Virus record (IMG/VR): IMGVR_UViG_3300027763_000208
Location: 1-26,464 of that record
Direction: 5' to 3' (one strand)
From: a virus
DNA: 26,464 bases
Shown: positions 7,283 to 15,133 of the stretch, in pieces
Position numbering within the stretch: the stretch's first letter is position 1
How the letters are laid out: every line of letters starts with the position of its first letter
Translations under genes and position numbers: made by a program
Notes under the pieces: generated by a model
Databases searched by the model: none
Told to the model about the DNA's origin: nothing
The model's input: only the letters and a program-made list of their open reading frames with translations

Positions 7283-9843
7283 TAGGTGCTAAACACCTTG
7301 CCATTTTGACGCTCATAACCCTTGATAGCTTCCACAATAGCTTTACCAATGCTGTTCTTATCTCCCAATCCACCACTAACATCAATGTAGAAGTTGGTCT
7401 GAGTGTTGCCATACTGTCCAGCGGTTGCTGCACCGATGTCAAGGGTCTGACCATAAAGCGAATTTAGTTCATTGATAGTTGGCATGCCAGCAGTCGATAA
7501 GGATTTTGCTAAAGCGTAACCTTCTTGTGGACCAGCTGCAATTAGCTGATTCAATAGCACAGGGCTAAGATTCATTTTTGCAAGATTTACAATCTCAGCA
7601 CCAAAAGCTTTAGCTCGCTCAACCATGCGTCTAGCGTTACCAAGAACCTGAGTTGCACTTTGACCAAACTTAGTAATGTCAAAACCTTCAGTGATTGACT
7701 TGTAAACATTGTCCATGCTTTCCTTGACAGAATCAGCAATTCGAGCCAAACCAGCAGCAGTTTGAGCAAACTTGCTTTCAAGGTCTTTGATAGCTTTAGT
7801 GCCACCAGACTTGATGCTGTTGTAAATTTTCTTCCAACCTTCACCAGCCGAAACAACTTGATTAGCTAAGTCCTCATTCAAACCCATTTGAATAAGTTTG
7901 ACTTTTGCTCGCTGTTGAGCAATCTCGTCAGCCATCTTTTTATAGAATTCAACTACAGGATTCTTTGCACCCTTACCTTTTGGTGCAGGTGGGGGAACTG
8001 CTGGACCAGCTGCAGCAACACCAGCAGCTTGACCAGTGACAGAAGTTTCACCAGCAACCTTAGCTTCACCAATTTCTTTACCCTGCTTGAAAGCATCTTT
8101 CTTGGCAGATGGAGAAAGCTTAGGAATAGGTTGCATACCCAGAAAAGTCAAAACAGCATTTACACCATCAATGATTGCATTCAAAACAGGCATGATGAAA
8201 GGCATAAGCCAATTTATGAAGTCAGCAATTTTTTGAACAACAAAATTTATGAAGTCGGCAATACCTTTTATTACTGGAGTCAAAAAGGAAACAACAGCAA
8301 CAAGCACAGGAATCAAATACGCAGTGAAAGCTTCAACAATTTTCAAAATCACTGGAGCTAGGGCATTGAATAGATTGATTAGTGGCGGAAGCAGTGAAGC
8401 AACAATCATCAAAATTGGTGGAATAAGCGGTGCAAGAGCTTTGACTAAAGTAATAATAACTGCGATGATGCTCATAATTGAAGGCAACAATCCAATAAAA
8501 GCATCCATCAAACTTGGAAGTAGGTCGAGAGCCATTCTGTAAATAGGTTCTATCAGTGGAATAACTTGAGTGAGTAACAAGCCAAACTGTTGAACAACTA
8601 AAGCAATGTATGGAGCTGCTTTATTGAAAGCGTCTGCAATTACTTTACCCATCTGCGAGAGAATAACAATAATGGGTTGCACTACAGGAATCAAACCTTG
8701 TAAAGCTGTTGCTATTGCAGTCAAGATAGTATTGAAAGCTGGCAGAATAGCAGTAATAAGGTCGGCAAGTGGTTTTATCAATGCCACAAACAAATTCAAG
8801 ATAGGTGCAAGAATCTGCAAAAGTGGTGGAAGAACCTGAGCTACCAAGGTGGCAAAAGTTCCAGCCAAGATTTTGATAAGTTCCATTATCGGTTTCAAAA
8901 CAGGTTCAAGGCTACCCATTGCTAAAGTAACTGCATCAATAACAGGAGTCAATGCTGCGATAGCGTCAGTTAGTAGTGGACCAAGTGTTGCGATAAGTGG
9001 CACAACTGCTTGAGAAAGTTTAGCCATTGCTGGGAGTAAAGCTCCACCAACATCTTTTTGCAAGTTCTGGAAAAGTGCCGAAGTGGTTTTGATAGAGTTA
9101 CCATAAGTATCGGCATATTTTACGAAGTCACCTTGAGCAACGCCCAAGCCTTCCATGATAAGTTTTTGGCGAGCGAGAATCTTTTGCTGTTGAGTAAGGT
9201 TTTTTCCAGTGCTACTCAAACCCATTTGCATAGCTTTTTGACCGATTTTATTTTCATCGAGCAAAATGTTGAACCTACGAAGCGGTTCATACTCTCCACG
9301 CAAACCTTGCTGAATAGCCATCAAAGCAGACTCAGTTGGAAGGTCATAGAACGAACCTAAGTCACCAGCAGCTTGCACCATCGTGGTAGAGAACTTAGCC
9401 ATTTCATCGCCAGCTAGACCAGCGGAGCTTGCATAACCACCAAAAGATTTAGCAAAGCGGAGAGCAGTTGTTTCAGCTAGACCAGCTGTAACTGCAGCGT
9501 TCTTAGCAAAGTCTTGAACAACTTTTGCACCATCACCAAAAACCTGATTGACACCTTCAAACTCTGCTTCAAAACCAGAAGCTTGTTTGATAGCCCCTTG
9601 AAGAAATTGCGCTCCTTGAATAGTCACAAAGCCTATAACAGCAGCTTTTACAATACTGCCTAGTTTGAGAGCGGTTTGACCCATTTTCCCAAATGACTCA
9701 GAAGTTGCTTTTTCAGTGTTTTTAGCACCTTGACTTGCAACTCTTTGAAAATTCTCAGTAGACTTCTGAGCAACCTTCATCCCCGAAACATAAGAGCCAG
9801 TATCAGCTTTGAGCTTAGCGAGAACGCTAATGACCGATGCCAT
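7282..9843 (-). CDS. Tape measure protein
   Basis: This 853-aa protein is the largest in the window. It has a helical N-terminus with LKADTGSYVSGMKVAQKSTE, a conserved 'FGGYASSAGLAGDEMAKFSTTMVQAAGDLGSFYDLP' stretch near residues 130-170, and a long hydrophobic middle (residues about 270-520) rich in Leu/Ile/Val/Pro repeats. These match phage tape measure proteins, which set tail length and reach the membrane during DNA entry. I see no lytic transglycosylase or peptidase domain. It follows the G/GT chaperone pair, as expected, with GGAAG before its ATG. Confidence 0.93.
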   Translation of the reverse strand: MASVISVLAKLKADTGSYVSGMKVAQKSTENFQRVASQGAKNTEKATSESFGKMGQTALKLGSIVKAAVIGFVTIQGAQFLQGAIKQASGFEAEFEGVNQVFGDGAKVVQDFAKNAAVTAGLAETTALRFAKSFGGYASSAGLAGDEMAKFSTTMVQAAGDLGSFYDLPTESALMAIQQGLRGEYEPLRRFNILLDENKIGQKAMQMGLSSTGKNLTQQQKILARQKLIMEGLGVAQGDFVKYADTYGNSIKTTSALFQNLQKDVGGALLPAMAKLSQAVVPLIATLGPLLTDAIAALTPVIDAVTLAMGSLEPVLKPIMELIKILAGTFATLVAQVLPPLLQILAPILNLFVALIKPLADLITAILPAFNTILTAIATALQGLIPVVQPIIVILSQMGKVIADAFNKAAPYIALVVQQFGLLLTQVIPLIEPIYRMALDLLPSLMDAFIGLLPSIMSIIAVIITLVKALAPLIPPILMIVASLLPPLINLFNALAPVILKIVEAFTAYLIPVLVAVVSFLTPVIKGIADFINFVVQKIADFINWLMPFIMPVLNAIIDGVNAVLTFLGMQPIPKLSPSAKKDAFKQGKEIGEAKVAGETSVTGQAAGVAAAGPAVPPPAPKGKGAKNPVVEFYKKMADEIAQQRAKVKLIQMGLNEDLANQVVSAGEGWKKIYNSIKSGGTKAIKDLESKFAQTAAGLARIADSVKESMDNVYKSITEGFDITKFGQSATQVLGNARRMVERAKAFGAEIVNLAKMNLSPVLLNQLIAAGPQEGYALAKSLSTAGMPTINELNSLYGQTLDIGAATAGQYGNTQTNFYIDVSGGLGDKNSIGKAIVEAIKGYERQNGKVFST

Positions 9844-9845
9844 GA

Positions 9846-10384
9846 TTACTTCCTCTTACTAGCTTTACGAGCTTCCTCTGGCTCTACAATGGACAAAATA
9901 GCTAACCATTCAACCCATTCGGCGTTACTCAATGGTGAGAAGCAAGAAGAACCATGCTCAAGTTCATGCACAGTTCTTCCCAACCTCTCAGCGATTATGA
10001 ATTTCGCTCGTCTTTCGTTGTTGAGGAAGATTTTTTTGCTGCGATATCTACAGCTTCCTCAGTCAAACCAGACAAACGCTGACCAACCTGAATCAGTCGG
10101 TCAATGGCTGCAGCTGACTTCTGCTTCAACACTGGAACATCTTCTTCAGTGAAAAGCTTTTCTCCAGTTTCAGGGTCGTGAGCTGTGCCAATAAGAATGC
10201 CCACATTGAACGCTTTGAGATTAGGTTCGTTAGTTTTCTTGTCTAGGATTGACGCAAGGAAGTCATCCTTAGCACCAAGAGTAAAACCTTTTACCAAAAC
10301 TTTGATTCCACCCCATTCAGAAACTTCAACAACTTCAGTAGGTGTATCGTTTTGAATCGAGAGAATAGTGTCACGAAGCGACAT
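9846..10384 (-). CDS. Tail assembly chaperone, frameshifted long form (GT)
   Basis: Reading from the ATG at 10384, ribosomes that slip back one base on A AAA AAA (minus-strand image of 10031-10037) leave the short frame after K118. They continue IFLNNERRAKFIIAERLGRT and on to ...LSNAEWVEWLAILSIVEPEEARKASKRK, stopping at 9848-9846, for about 179 aa. The extension has the GT pattern 'GRTV.ELE.....S..E..EWLA'. The long form would bind the tape measure and the tail tube during tail assembly. A conventional gene finder would miss the extension, since it has no start codon of its own. Confidence 0.85.
9995..10384 (-). CDS. Tail assembly chaperone, short form (G)
   Basis: This 129-aa protein (MSLRDTILSIQNDTPTEVVE...) is the unshifted product, ending just past the slippery A run with KKSSSTTKDERNS. 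It sits between the tail-tube genes and the tape measure, as in lambda-like tails, where the short form is the abundant chaperone that keeps the tape measure soluble. TAGGAG lies 9 nt before the ATG. Confidence 0.85.
   Translation of the reverse strand: MSLRDTILSIQNDTPTEVVEVSEWGGIKVLVKGFTLGAKDDFLASILDKKTNEPNLKAFNVGILIGTAHDPETGEKLFTEEDVPVLKQKSAAAIDRLIQVGQRLSGLTEEAVDIAAKKSSSTTKDERNS
10031..10037 (-). other. Programmed -1 frameshift slippery site
   Basis: Seven consecutive A on the minus strand, read as GCA AAA AAA in the G frame, form the heptamer A AAA AAA. It lies where the G frame and the GT frame overlap, 12 codons before the G stop. The -1 frame is open from here to 9848 and encodes a recognisable T-type extension. 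No strong downstream pseudoknot was searched for. Confidence 0.8.
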
Positions 10385-10399
10385 GTGGAACTCCTATGT

Positions 10400-10825
10400 T
10401 TAGAATGTGGTGATAGTAGTAGCTCCAGTTCGCTGAAGCTCTACGCTCAACGATACCACATCGCCCACAGGAGCAGAGATTTCGTAAGAAGTTACAAGCG
10501 TTTCGCAAGTAATCTTTTTCTTACCGCTTCCCGAACCTTCTGGACCAAACACTAGCGAAGCAGTGGCAAGAGTTCCAGCGATAAGGGCGTCAATAGTGCC
10601 TTCAATTACAGTTGCAGAAGTTGCATCAAATAGACCAGAGATGCTGATAGTTGCATCGTTCTGACCCATGATGTAGGTCTTAGCCGAAGCACCAAACACT
10701 GAAGTATCAGCGGTGTCGAGTGACTGTGAATAGCTGATTTCGTTAGAGATAGAAGTCAAGCTAGTTAGAGAGCCAGCTGAGTTGTCTAGCTGGATGTAAG
10801 CGTTTTTACCATGAACGAAAGCCAT
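10400..10825 (-). CDS. Tail tube protein paralogue 2
   Basis: This 141-aa beta-rich protein opens MAFVHGKNAYIQLDNSAGS and contains TADTSVFGASAKTYIMGQND, then ATISISGLFD, and near the end SYEISAPVGDVVSLSVELQ. The same segments occur in the protein encoded just upstream (TAETSAFGSSAKTYIVGQND, SYEISAPVGDVVSVTGEFQ). Position before the G/GT chaperones marks it as a tail tube subunit. It lacks the extra C-terminal domain of its paralogue. Which of the two forms the bulk of the tube cannot be told from sequence. Confidence 0.8.
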   Translation of the reverse strand: MAFVHGKNAYIQLDNSAGSLTSLTSISNEISYSQSLDTADTSVFGASAKTYIMGQNDATISISGLFDATSATVIEGTIDALIAGTLATASLVFGPEGSGSGKKKITCETLVTSYEISAPVGDVVSLSVELQRTGATTITTF

Positions 10826-10827
10826 GT

Positions 10828-11556
10828 TTAGTTTCTCCTTGCGATTGAAACAATAGGGGTGATACTGCCTGTTCCAGCAGTGAGGGTGGTTTGCGCTCGA
10901 AGATACCTACGGATTGTAAGAACTCCAGCTGCAATGTTTTCATTAGTGATAGTCGATGCAGAAACACTTGTAAAAGTAATCAAGTCTACCCAAGTCGAGT
11001 TATCGGTTGAATGTTGCACTTTGATAGTTGTTGCAGTGCTACGAGAATTCGCAATCACATGCAAGTTAGCTACTGCACCAATAGCGGTTGCTGCAGAGTT
11101 ATCTACAGAAGTGCCATTGGTTGTTGCCGAGAGAGCAGTTCCATCATTTAGTAAAACACCTTGACGGATACCACCAGTGACCTGAAACTCTCCAGTCACC
11201 GAAACCACATCTCCGACAGGTGCGGAGATTTCATAAGAAGTCTGCTTAGCAGTTCCAAGAGAACAGTTGTTACCTACACCAACACCATTATCGTAAGCGA
11301 TAGTGAAAGCAGGGGTAAGGTCATTAGAGATAATGTCCTCAAACACAGCGTTCACTGCGGTAGCGTCACCATCAAACATTCCACCAAGGCTGACTGTTGC
11401 ATCGTTTTGACCAACAATGTAAGTTTTTGCACTGCTACCAAAAGCTGAAGTTTCAGCAGTATCGATGCTCATTGAAGGAGTTGCTTCATTCAGGTATGCC
11501 GAAATGTCATAGCTACCCAAAAGAACATCGGTATTTCTACCATGCCTATACGCCAT
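10828..11556 (-). CDS. Tail tube protein paralogue 1 with extra C-terminal domain
   Basis: This 242-aa protein has an N-terminal tail-tube domain (residues about 1-130) clearly homologous to the next gene. An added C-terminal domain (GGIRQGVLLNDGTALSATTN onward) contains 'LHVIANSRSTATTIKVQHSTDNSTWVDL..F', a beta-sandwich pattern seen on several phage surface proteins. That domain could decorate the tube exterior. It precedes the shorter paralogue by 2 nt. Both probably arose by tandem duplication. Confidence 0.8.
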   Translation of the reverse strand: MAYRHGRNTDVLLGSYDISAYLNEATPSMSIDTAETSAFGSSAKTYIVGQNDATVSLGGMFDGDATAVNAVFEDIISNDLTPAFTIAYDNGVGVGNNCSLGTAKQTSYEISAPVGDVVSVTGEFQVTGGIRQGVLLNDGTALSATTNGTSVDNSAATAIGAVANLHVIANSRSTATTIKVQHSTDNSTWVDLITFTSVSASTITNENIAAGVLTIRRYLRAQTTLTAGTGSITPIVSIARRN

Positions 11557-11806
11557 CTACTTCTTCTTCCTCTGCAAACAAATCATCTTCTGCAATGCTG
11601 GCAAGGTTTTCAACTTCAACCTCATGTTCAATTTCGGGTTCAACTTCTTCAGGAAGTGTTTTGCCAACTAGAGCAATAACACCATCTGCCAAAAGCCAAG
11701 AAATTGCATCTTTAGGCAAGTCGCTTACGACATCGCCAGCTTCAGCTCGCTTTGCAGGTGGATAATCCAAACCCTGCAAAACTTTGTATTCAACATTTTT
11801 AGCCAT
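11546..11806 (-). CDS. Small conserved tail-region protein, acidic C-terminus
   Basis: This 86-aa protein has the pattern 'YKVLQGLDYPPAKRAEAGDVVSDLP....WLL.DGVI', then a long Glu-rich tail (EEVEPEIEHEVEVENL...EEEEVDGV). The first part is recurrent in actinophage tail regions as a hypothetical protein, probably a small structural or assembly factor. It is separated from the upstream gene by 61 nt holding the GGCGTGT element (copy C), and it overlaps the tail-tube gene by 11 nt. Confidence 0.7.
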   Translation of the reverse strand: MAKNVEYKVLQGLDYPPAKRAEAGDVVSDLPKDAISWLLADGVIALVGKTLPEEVEPEIEHEVEVENLASIAEDDLFAEEEEVDGV

Positions 11807-11844
11807 AAATTCCTCACTTCAACTATACGGATTACTTATTTTGA

Positions 11845-11861
11845 TAAGTTTCTAACACGCC
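11845..11861 (-). promoter_or_regulatory. GGCGTGT + inverted repeat element, copy C
   Basis: On the minus strand GGCGTGTTAGAAACTTA begins 49-55 nt before the ATG at 11806, in the only gap of the tail operon longer than 50 nt. A second small hairpin (CTTAT-CAAA-ATAAG, 11834-11847) and a TATAGT -10-like box (11827-11822) follow toward the gene. The motif is shared with copies at 4932, 17417 and 19717. Confidence 0.45.
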
Positions 11862-11867
11862 CACACG

Positions 11868-12110
11868 CTACAGTGGCTGACCGCAACCATCACATATAAC
11901 GGAAACTCCACCAAGAGTTTCAATTTCGAGAGTATTAGAATGTAGACATTTTTCATCGGGAATCATGTCAATTATTTTTTTTGTTTTTGGTTGCGCTGGC
12001 TGCTCAACCTCAGATTGAATCGAGCTAACAACAAGATTTCTTATAGTTTCTAAATAGGCAGCAAGCCCATCAAGAGCCATCAAAAGTTTTTTAGCCTCAG
12101 ACTCCTGCAT
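11868..12110 (-). CDS. Small protein with C-terminal zinc-finger-like motif
   Basis: This 80-aa protein has a helical N-terminal half (MQESEAKKLLMALDGLAAYLE) and a C-terminal metal-binding-type sequence: C-x-H (CLHS), then C-x2-C (CDGCGQPL). The arrangement 'C.H.....E...G......CD.CG' recurs in small phage and plasmid proteins. GAGGTGA lies before the ATG. It overlaps the tail-terminator gene by 14 nt, so it belongs to the head-tail operon, although its role is unknown. Confidence 0.7.
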   Translation of the reverse strand: MQESEAKKLLMALDGLAAYLETIRNLVVSSIQSEVEQPAQPKTKKIIDMIPDEKCLHSNTLEIETLGGVSVICDGCGQPL

Positions 12111-12492
12111 AAGTCACCTCAAAGTTTGCAGAAAACTCGTAACGCAATCGAGCATCTTGCCCCATTGCCAGAATCGTTGTAGAAGGTCTAATGCGAACAA
12201 AATAGGTGCTACCTATGGTTTGATTAGTTACAGCTTGTAGGAGCGTAACAATGTCTTTTAGGCGTGTTCTAGGGGTTGTGTAATCTTCTGTAGCTCCACG
12301 AACACGAATCTGCAAACTTGGTTGTGACAAAGCAATACCTGAAGCAAAAGTTTCATTTACAGTTCCATCGTATTCACTCAACAAAGTTACAAGGGTATCG
12401 GTGTCTGGCATAAACCCGATAAACAAGTTAGTGCCTTGAGTTCCCAAACTGTTGGTAGTCAAGTAGTCAGCAACATCGGTCATCCAAGTCAT
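12097..12492 (-). CDS. Tail terminator / Minor_capsid_3-like protein
   Basis: This 131-aa protein (MTWMTDVADYLTTNSLGTQGTNLFIGFMPD...) has the pattern 'LA..G..T..TNLFIG..PD', then 'PSLQIRVRG...DY..PR.R..DI..LLQ', ending RLRYEFSANFEVTY. This resembles the phage minor capsid/tail terminator family that caps the tail tube and links it to the head. Its position between the gp10-like gene and the tail-tube genes is the standard one. It overlaps the upstream gene by 4 nt (ATGA). Confidence 0.8.
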   Translation of the reverse strand: MTWMTDVADYLTTNSLGTQGTNLFIGFMPDTDTLVTLLSEYDGTVNETFASGIALSQPSLQIRVRGATEDYTTPRTRLKDIVTLLQAVTNQTIGSTYFVRIRPSTTILAMGQDARLRYEFSANFEVTYAGV

Positions 12493-12884
12493 TGAATAGC
12501 TCCTAGAATTCGTTGAATACGCTTAGCAATGTTTTGTTCAAGATTAGGCATACGCTCACGAACTGGACCTTCAAGATACTTCCAAGTTTTACCTTCAGCG
12601 TGGCGATAGTCGGCTCGCTCATGCTGGTCAAGTGCATACTCACTAGCAGCACCGCCATAACCCATCTCAATCTCCCAGTCCACACCAACCTTACGAACTG
12701 GAAGAATTACTCCACTTCTACGAAGCGTTCCAGTATCGACAGGGACTCTACGCTGAGAATTGCGAAACATAATCTGAGCTTCTTCAGTCAAAGCTTGACC
12801 AACAGCATTGATACAAATGTCATTGACTTGATTAGAAGTCAAACGCTTCAACGCTTCAGCATTGATTAGCTCAATCATTGCCAC
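12489..12884 (-). CDS. HK97 gp10-like / minor capsid 2 head-tail protein
   Basis: This 131-aa protein has the diagnostic segment SQRRVPVDTGTLRRSGVILP, then EIEMGYGGAASEYALDQHE and KTWKYLEGPV. This pattern defines HK97-gp10-like and related minor capsid proteins that help join head and tail. The start is GTG at 12884, with GAGGG 7 nt upstream; an ATG two codons in is an alternative. It sits between the head-tail stopper and the tail terminator. Confidence 0.85.
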   Translation of the reverse strand: MAMIELINAEALKRLTSNQVNDICINAVGQALTEEAQIMFRNSQRRVPVDTGTLRRSGVILPVRKVGVDWEIEMGYGGAASEYALDQHERADYRHAEGKTWKYLEGPVRERMPNLEQNIAKRIQRILGAIQ

Positions 12885-12886
12885 GA

Positions 12887-13210
12887 TTATCCCTCGAAAT
12901 CAATAGTGGTGTGATGTGCAGCATCTTCGTCATAAAAAGTTTGAACACTCAAAATTTTAGGTTTAGTGCCATCAGGCAAATTTAGGATTGCACCTTTTTG
13001 AACATTGTAAACATCATCCATGTAAACAGTTCCACCAAAAGTTACTAACTGACCATCTGAAGTGTAAGCTTCTCGGCGGTCATACTTTATGTGACATTTG
13101 AAAGTTACTACAGTGCCACCAGTTCTTGCACCATAAACATCTCGACTTGTCACATTTTGAAATGTGGCTGTAGTCGGCATAAGAGCAGTCCATTGAGATT
13201 CAATCGTCAT
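12887..13210 (-). CDS. Head-tail stopper / connector protein
   Basis: This 107-aa protein (MTIESQWTALMPTTATFQNVTSRDVYGARTGGTVVTF...) shows the beta-rich pattern of phage head completion proteins: 'RDVYG....G..V.FKCHI', 'G.VYMDDVYNVQKGA.L.LPDG', 'ILSVQTFYDEDA.HH..I.F'. These proteins sit below the portal and close the DNA exit channel before the tail attaches. It overlaps the upstream adaptor gene by 4 nt and lies 2 nt before the gp10-like gene. Confidence 0.8.
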   Translation of the reverse strand: MTIESQWTALMPTTATFQNVTSRDVYGARTGGTVVTFKCHIKYDRREAYTSDGQLVTFGGTVYMDDVYNVQKGAILNLPDGTKPKILSVQTFYDEDAAHHTTIDFEG

Positions 13211-13596
13211 GGTCGCTGCTCGTCAAACTGTCCGATGGCAAACTGTGCATCAGACTCAACATAATAAACACTCAAGTTGCTATCAATTTTACCAAGTCTA
13301 AGATGACCAGAAAGATGCTTATATTCTGCTGAAGTATCCATGTAACTCAACGATAGTGAAAGGTCGCCAACAGTTTTAGAAGCAATAGTTGCTTCTTTAG
13401 CGTAAGCCACCGACAAAGTTAGAGCTGCTTGAGCTGCAGCTACATAAATCTTGTCATCAAACTGTTTTAGCAAATAATTGATTTCTTCATCACTCAAACT
13501 AAACTGTGTTTGAACAGTGTCTAAAATCAAAAAACGAACTTCATCTTTAGCGTTGGCGTAAACGCCAGCTACTGGTGCAGTGTATGTGAATGCCAT
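13207..13596 (-). CDS. Head-tail adaptor protein
   Basis: This 129-aa helical protein has 'KDEVRFLILDTVQTQFSLSDEEINYLL', then 'YVAAAQAAL.L...YAKEA....VGDLSLSLS....EY..L...LR'. This matches the helix-bundle adaptor family that docks beneath the portal. TAGGAATATT precedes the ATG. It is the first connector gene after the three head-surface-type genes. Confidence 0.8.
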   Translation of the reverse strand: MAFTYTAPVAGVYANAKDEVRFLILDTVQTQFSLSDEEINYLLKQFDDKIYVAAAQAALTLSVAYAKEATIASKTVGDLSLSLSYMDTSAEYKHLSGHLRLGKIDSNLSVYYVESDAQFAIGQFDEQRP

Positions 13597-13603
13597 AATA
13601 TTC

Positions 13604-14170
13604 CTATCTTACTTGAGTCAAAGTAGCAACGATTGAAGCGGTTGAGGGTCGAGTCGGGGTAGTGCCTACTGCGTAAGTAGCGATACTGACCGAGGTTGCT
13701 TCAGCAGACCACCATAATTCAAGGTAGTCGCCAGCAGCTAAACTCAAAACAAAATTCCATCCAGCAAGTGTATGACCATGAATTGAACCATGTTTTGAAG
13801 GAACATTCACTAAACCAGTCGAACCAACCAAGTCAGTGCCATTCTTACGAAGCCAAATGTATGCATCACCATCAGCTGTTCCAGAATTTTCAAACTGACC
13901 TGACCATTGAAAGTTGTAAACTCCATCATGTGAAACACTTAACCGACCTGAGCTTGAGCGAGAAACTCCAGCTGCTTCATCTGTTTGACCAATAGCGATT
14001 ACATAAGCAGTGGTTGTGCTTACAATGGTCTGATTTGTGTAATCAGAGAACGCTCCATAAAACCCATGAAAAGCTTGAGTTTGATTATCTGAGCTATTGA
14101 AAACAAGATTGCCATTATCTGCAACCTGCAGCTTGGTAGCCACAAAATGTTTTGCTTGCTCAAAAGACAT
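13604..14170 (-). CDS. C1q/TNF-like jelly-roll structural protein
   Basis: This 188-aa protein begins MSFEQAKHFVATKLQVADNG and contains GAFSDYTNQTIVSTTTAYVI, 'GVSRSSSGRLSVSHDGVYNFQWSGQFENSG...DAYIWLRKNGTDLVGS', and 'HGHTLAGWNFVLSLAAGDYLELWW'. This is the pattern of trimeric C1q/TNF-type jelly-rolls seen on phage fibres and head decorations. Its place between the capsid and connector genes, rather than in the tail-fibre block, points to a head fibre or decoration. AAAGGAAACT precedes the ATG. Confidence 0.65.
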   Translation of the reverse strand: MSFEQAKHFVATKLQVADNGNLVFNSSDNQTQAFHGFYGAFSDYTNQTIVSTTTAYVIAIGQTDEAAGVSRSSSGRLSVSHDGVYNFQWSGQFENSGTADGDAYIWLRKNGTDLVGSTGLVNVPSKHGSIHGHTLAGWNFVLSLAAGDYLELWWSAEATSVSIATYAVGTTPTRPSTASIVATLTQVR

Positions 14171-14178
14171 AGTTTCCT

Positions 14179-14652
14179 TTATATAGCAGTTGCACCAGCG
14201 ACAATGGCAACATCGTCAATGTAGAAATCGCCTGCTGAATCTATAAAAAAACCACCATTGGTTGCAACGCCACACAATAAGTTTTCTATTTTGAAGTATT
14301 CAAAAGTGCTTACTGATGGCGTAATAGTTATCTGTTGGCTATTCCCACCAGCATAAAACCTCATTGTCAGTGGAAAACCTGAAGCAGAAGTTGCATTTCT
14401 TGCCCAAAAAGATAAAGAATAACGAGTTCCACTAGTTAGCATGTTTGTATCGTAATACTCAACCACCATTGTGTCAGTTGGCTCATAAAAAGAGGGCATC
14501 CAAGACGCTGGTGTTGTTTTGAAAATGCTTGTAGTTCTCGAAGCAGAAGTCCAGTTGGTTGTGCTTGTAGTTGTAGCAGAAGGATTTAGAACAAGATTGA
14601 CAGGGGTAAAAGTGGCTTTACCAGCAGTAGAAGTAAAACCATAAGTAATCAT
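14179..14652 (-). CDS. CBM4/9-like beta-sandwich structural protein
   Basis: This 157-aa protein starts at 14652 (ATGA overlap with the upstream gene, GGAG nearby); a longer in-frame start at 14709 would lie deep inside the upstream gene. It has the carbohydrate-binding-module layout: NLVLNPSATTTSTTNW, then 'YSLSFWARNATSASGFPLTMRFYAGG', ending 'FYIDDVAIVAG'. The same fold appears in the big minor tail protein. Here it follows the capsid gene and may be displayed on the head, perhaps binding glycans in the host surface layer or the environment. Confidence 0.65.
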   Translation of the reverse strand: MITYGFTSTAGKATFTPVNLVLNPSATTTSTTNWTSASRTTSIFKTTPASWMPSFYEPTDTMVVEYYDTNMLTSGTRYSLSFWARNATSASGFPLTMRFYAGGNSQQITITPSVSTFEYFKIENLLCGVATNGGFFIDSAGDFYIDDVAIVAGATAI

Positions 14653-15062
14653 GCCTTCAAATCTCCAAACAAGACATACAAACCAGACGCTACACAAATA
14701 ACCGAACAAGCCGAATACTGCACATTTGTTTTCAGATAAGTGTTAGCCGAAGAAAGAGTTACTCCTGTTCCTGCAACGAAAGTAACAGTGCCAGAGCCAT
14801 ACTGAACAAAGTCAATAAACTCTCCAACAGCCAAAACATTGTCAATAGTGATAGTGATTGCTGAACCAGTAGAACGAATCAGTTTACCTTTATCACCAGC
14901 GACAACCGAATAGTTTGCTGATTTATCCGAAATACTTTTAGTTAGGTTTGATTGTGGAATGTTAGCAGAACTAAGAGTGGTGCTGTCACCAAAGTTGATT
15001 CCACCATTGTAGGTAAGTTGCAAAACTTGAGTTACAACTTTTCTAAAGTTTTCAAAAGCCAT
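14649..15062 (-). CDS. Beta-rich structural protein (head decoration/fibre type)
   Basis: This 137-aa protein has a helical start (MAFENFRKVVTQVLQLTYNG), then 'YSVVAGDKGKLIRSTGSAITITIDNV....GEFIDFVQYGSGTVTFVAGTGVTL.S...YLKT..QYSACSVICVASGLYVLFGDL'. This segment recurs as a repeat unit in many phage fibre and surface proteins. Placed directly after the MCP terminator, it probably forms part of a head-surface complex with the two following genes. TAGGAAA lies upstream of the ATG. Confidence 0.7.
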   Translation of the reverse strand: MAFENFRKVVTQVLQLTYNGGINFGDSTTLSSANIPQSNLTKSISDKSANYSVVAGDKGKLIRSTGSAITITIDNVLAVGEFIDFVQYGSGTVTFVAGTGVTLSSANTYLKTNVQYSACSVICVASGLYVLFGDLKA

Positions 15063-15083
15063 TATTTTTTTCCTATTCTAATA

Positions 15084-15120
15084 AGCAACCCCCCACCCTA
15101 AAAGTGGGCAGGGGGTTGCT
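15084..15120 (-). terminator. Hairpin terminator/attenuator after major capsid gene
   Basis: AGCAACCCCC (15084-15093) pairs with GGGGGTTGCT (15111-15120), with a small inner CAC/GTG stem. The hairpin lies 13 nt after the capsid stop. The T-rich tract on the minus-strand exit side is weak (TATTAG), so it may act as a partial terminator or RNA-stabilising hairpin that raises capsid mRNA over the genes below. Confidence 0.75.
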
Positions 15121-15133
15121 AAGGGTAAAGCTA

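Noticed and set aside
7888-8361. A 157-codon plus-strand open frame
   Set aside because: It is antisense to the tape measure gene, whose low-complexity hydrophobic codons leave long open frames on the other strand; Cys/Ser-rich nonsense-like sequence.
7282-9843. Possible peptidoglycan hydrolase domain in the tape measure protein
   Set aside because: No HxH, SLT or NlpC-type motif was found on reading the sequence through; the middle is hydrophobic repeats only.
9730-10152. A 140-codon plus-strand open frame
   Set aside because: Antisense to the tape measure start and the G/GT chaperones, both of which are well supported.
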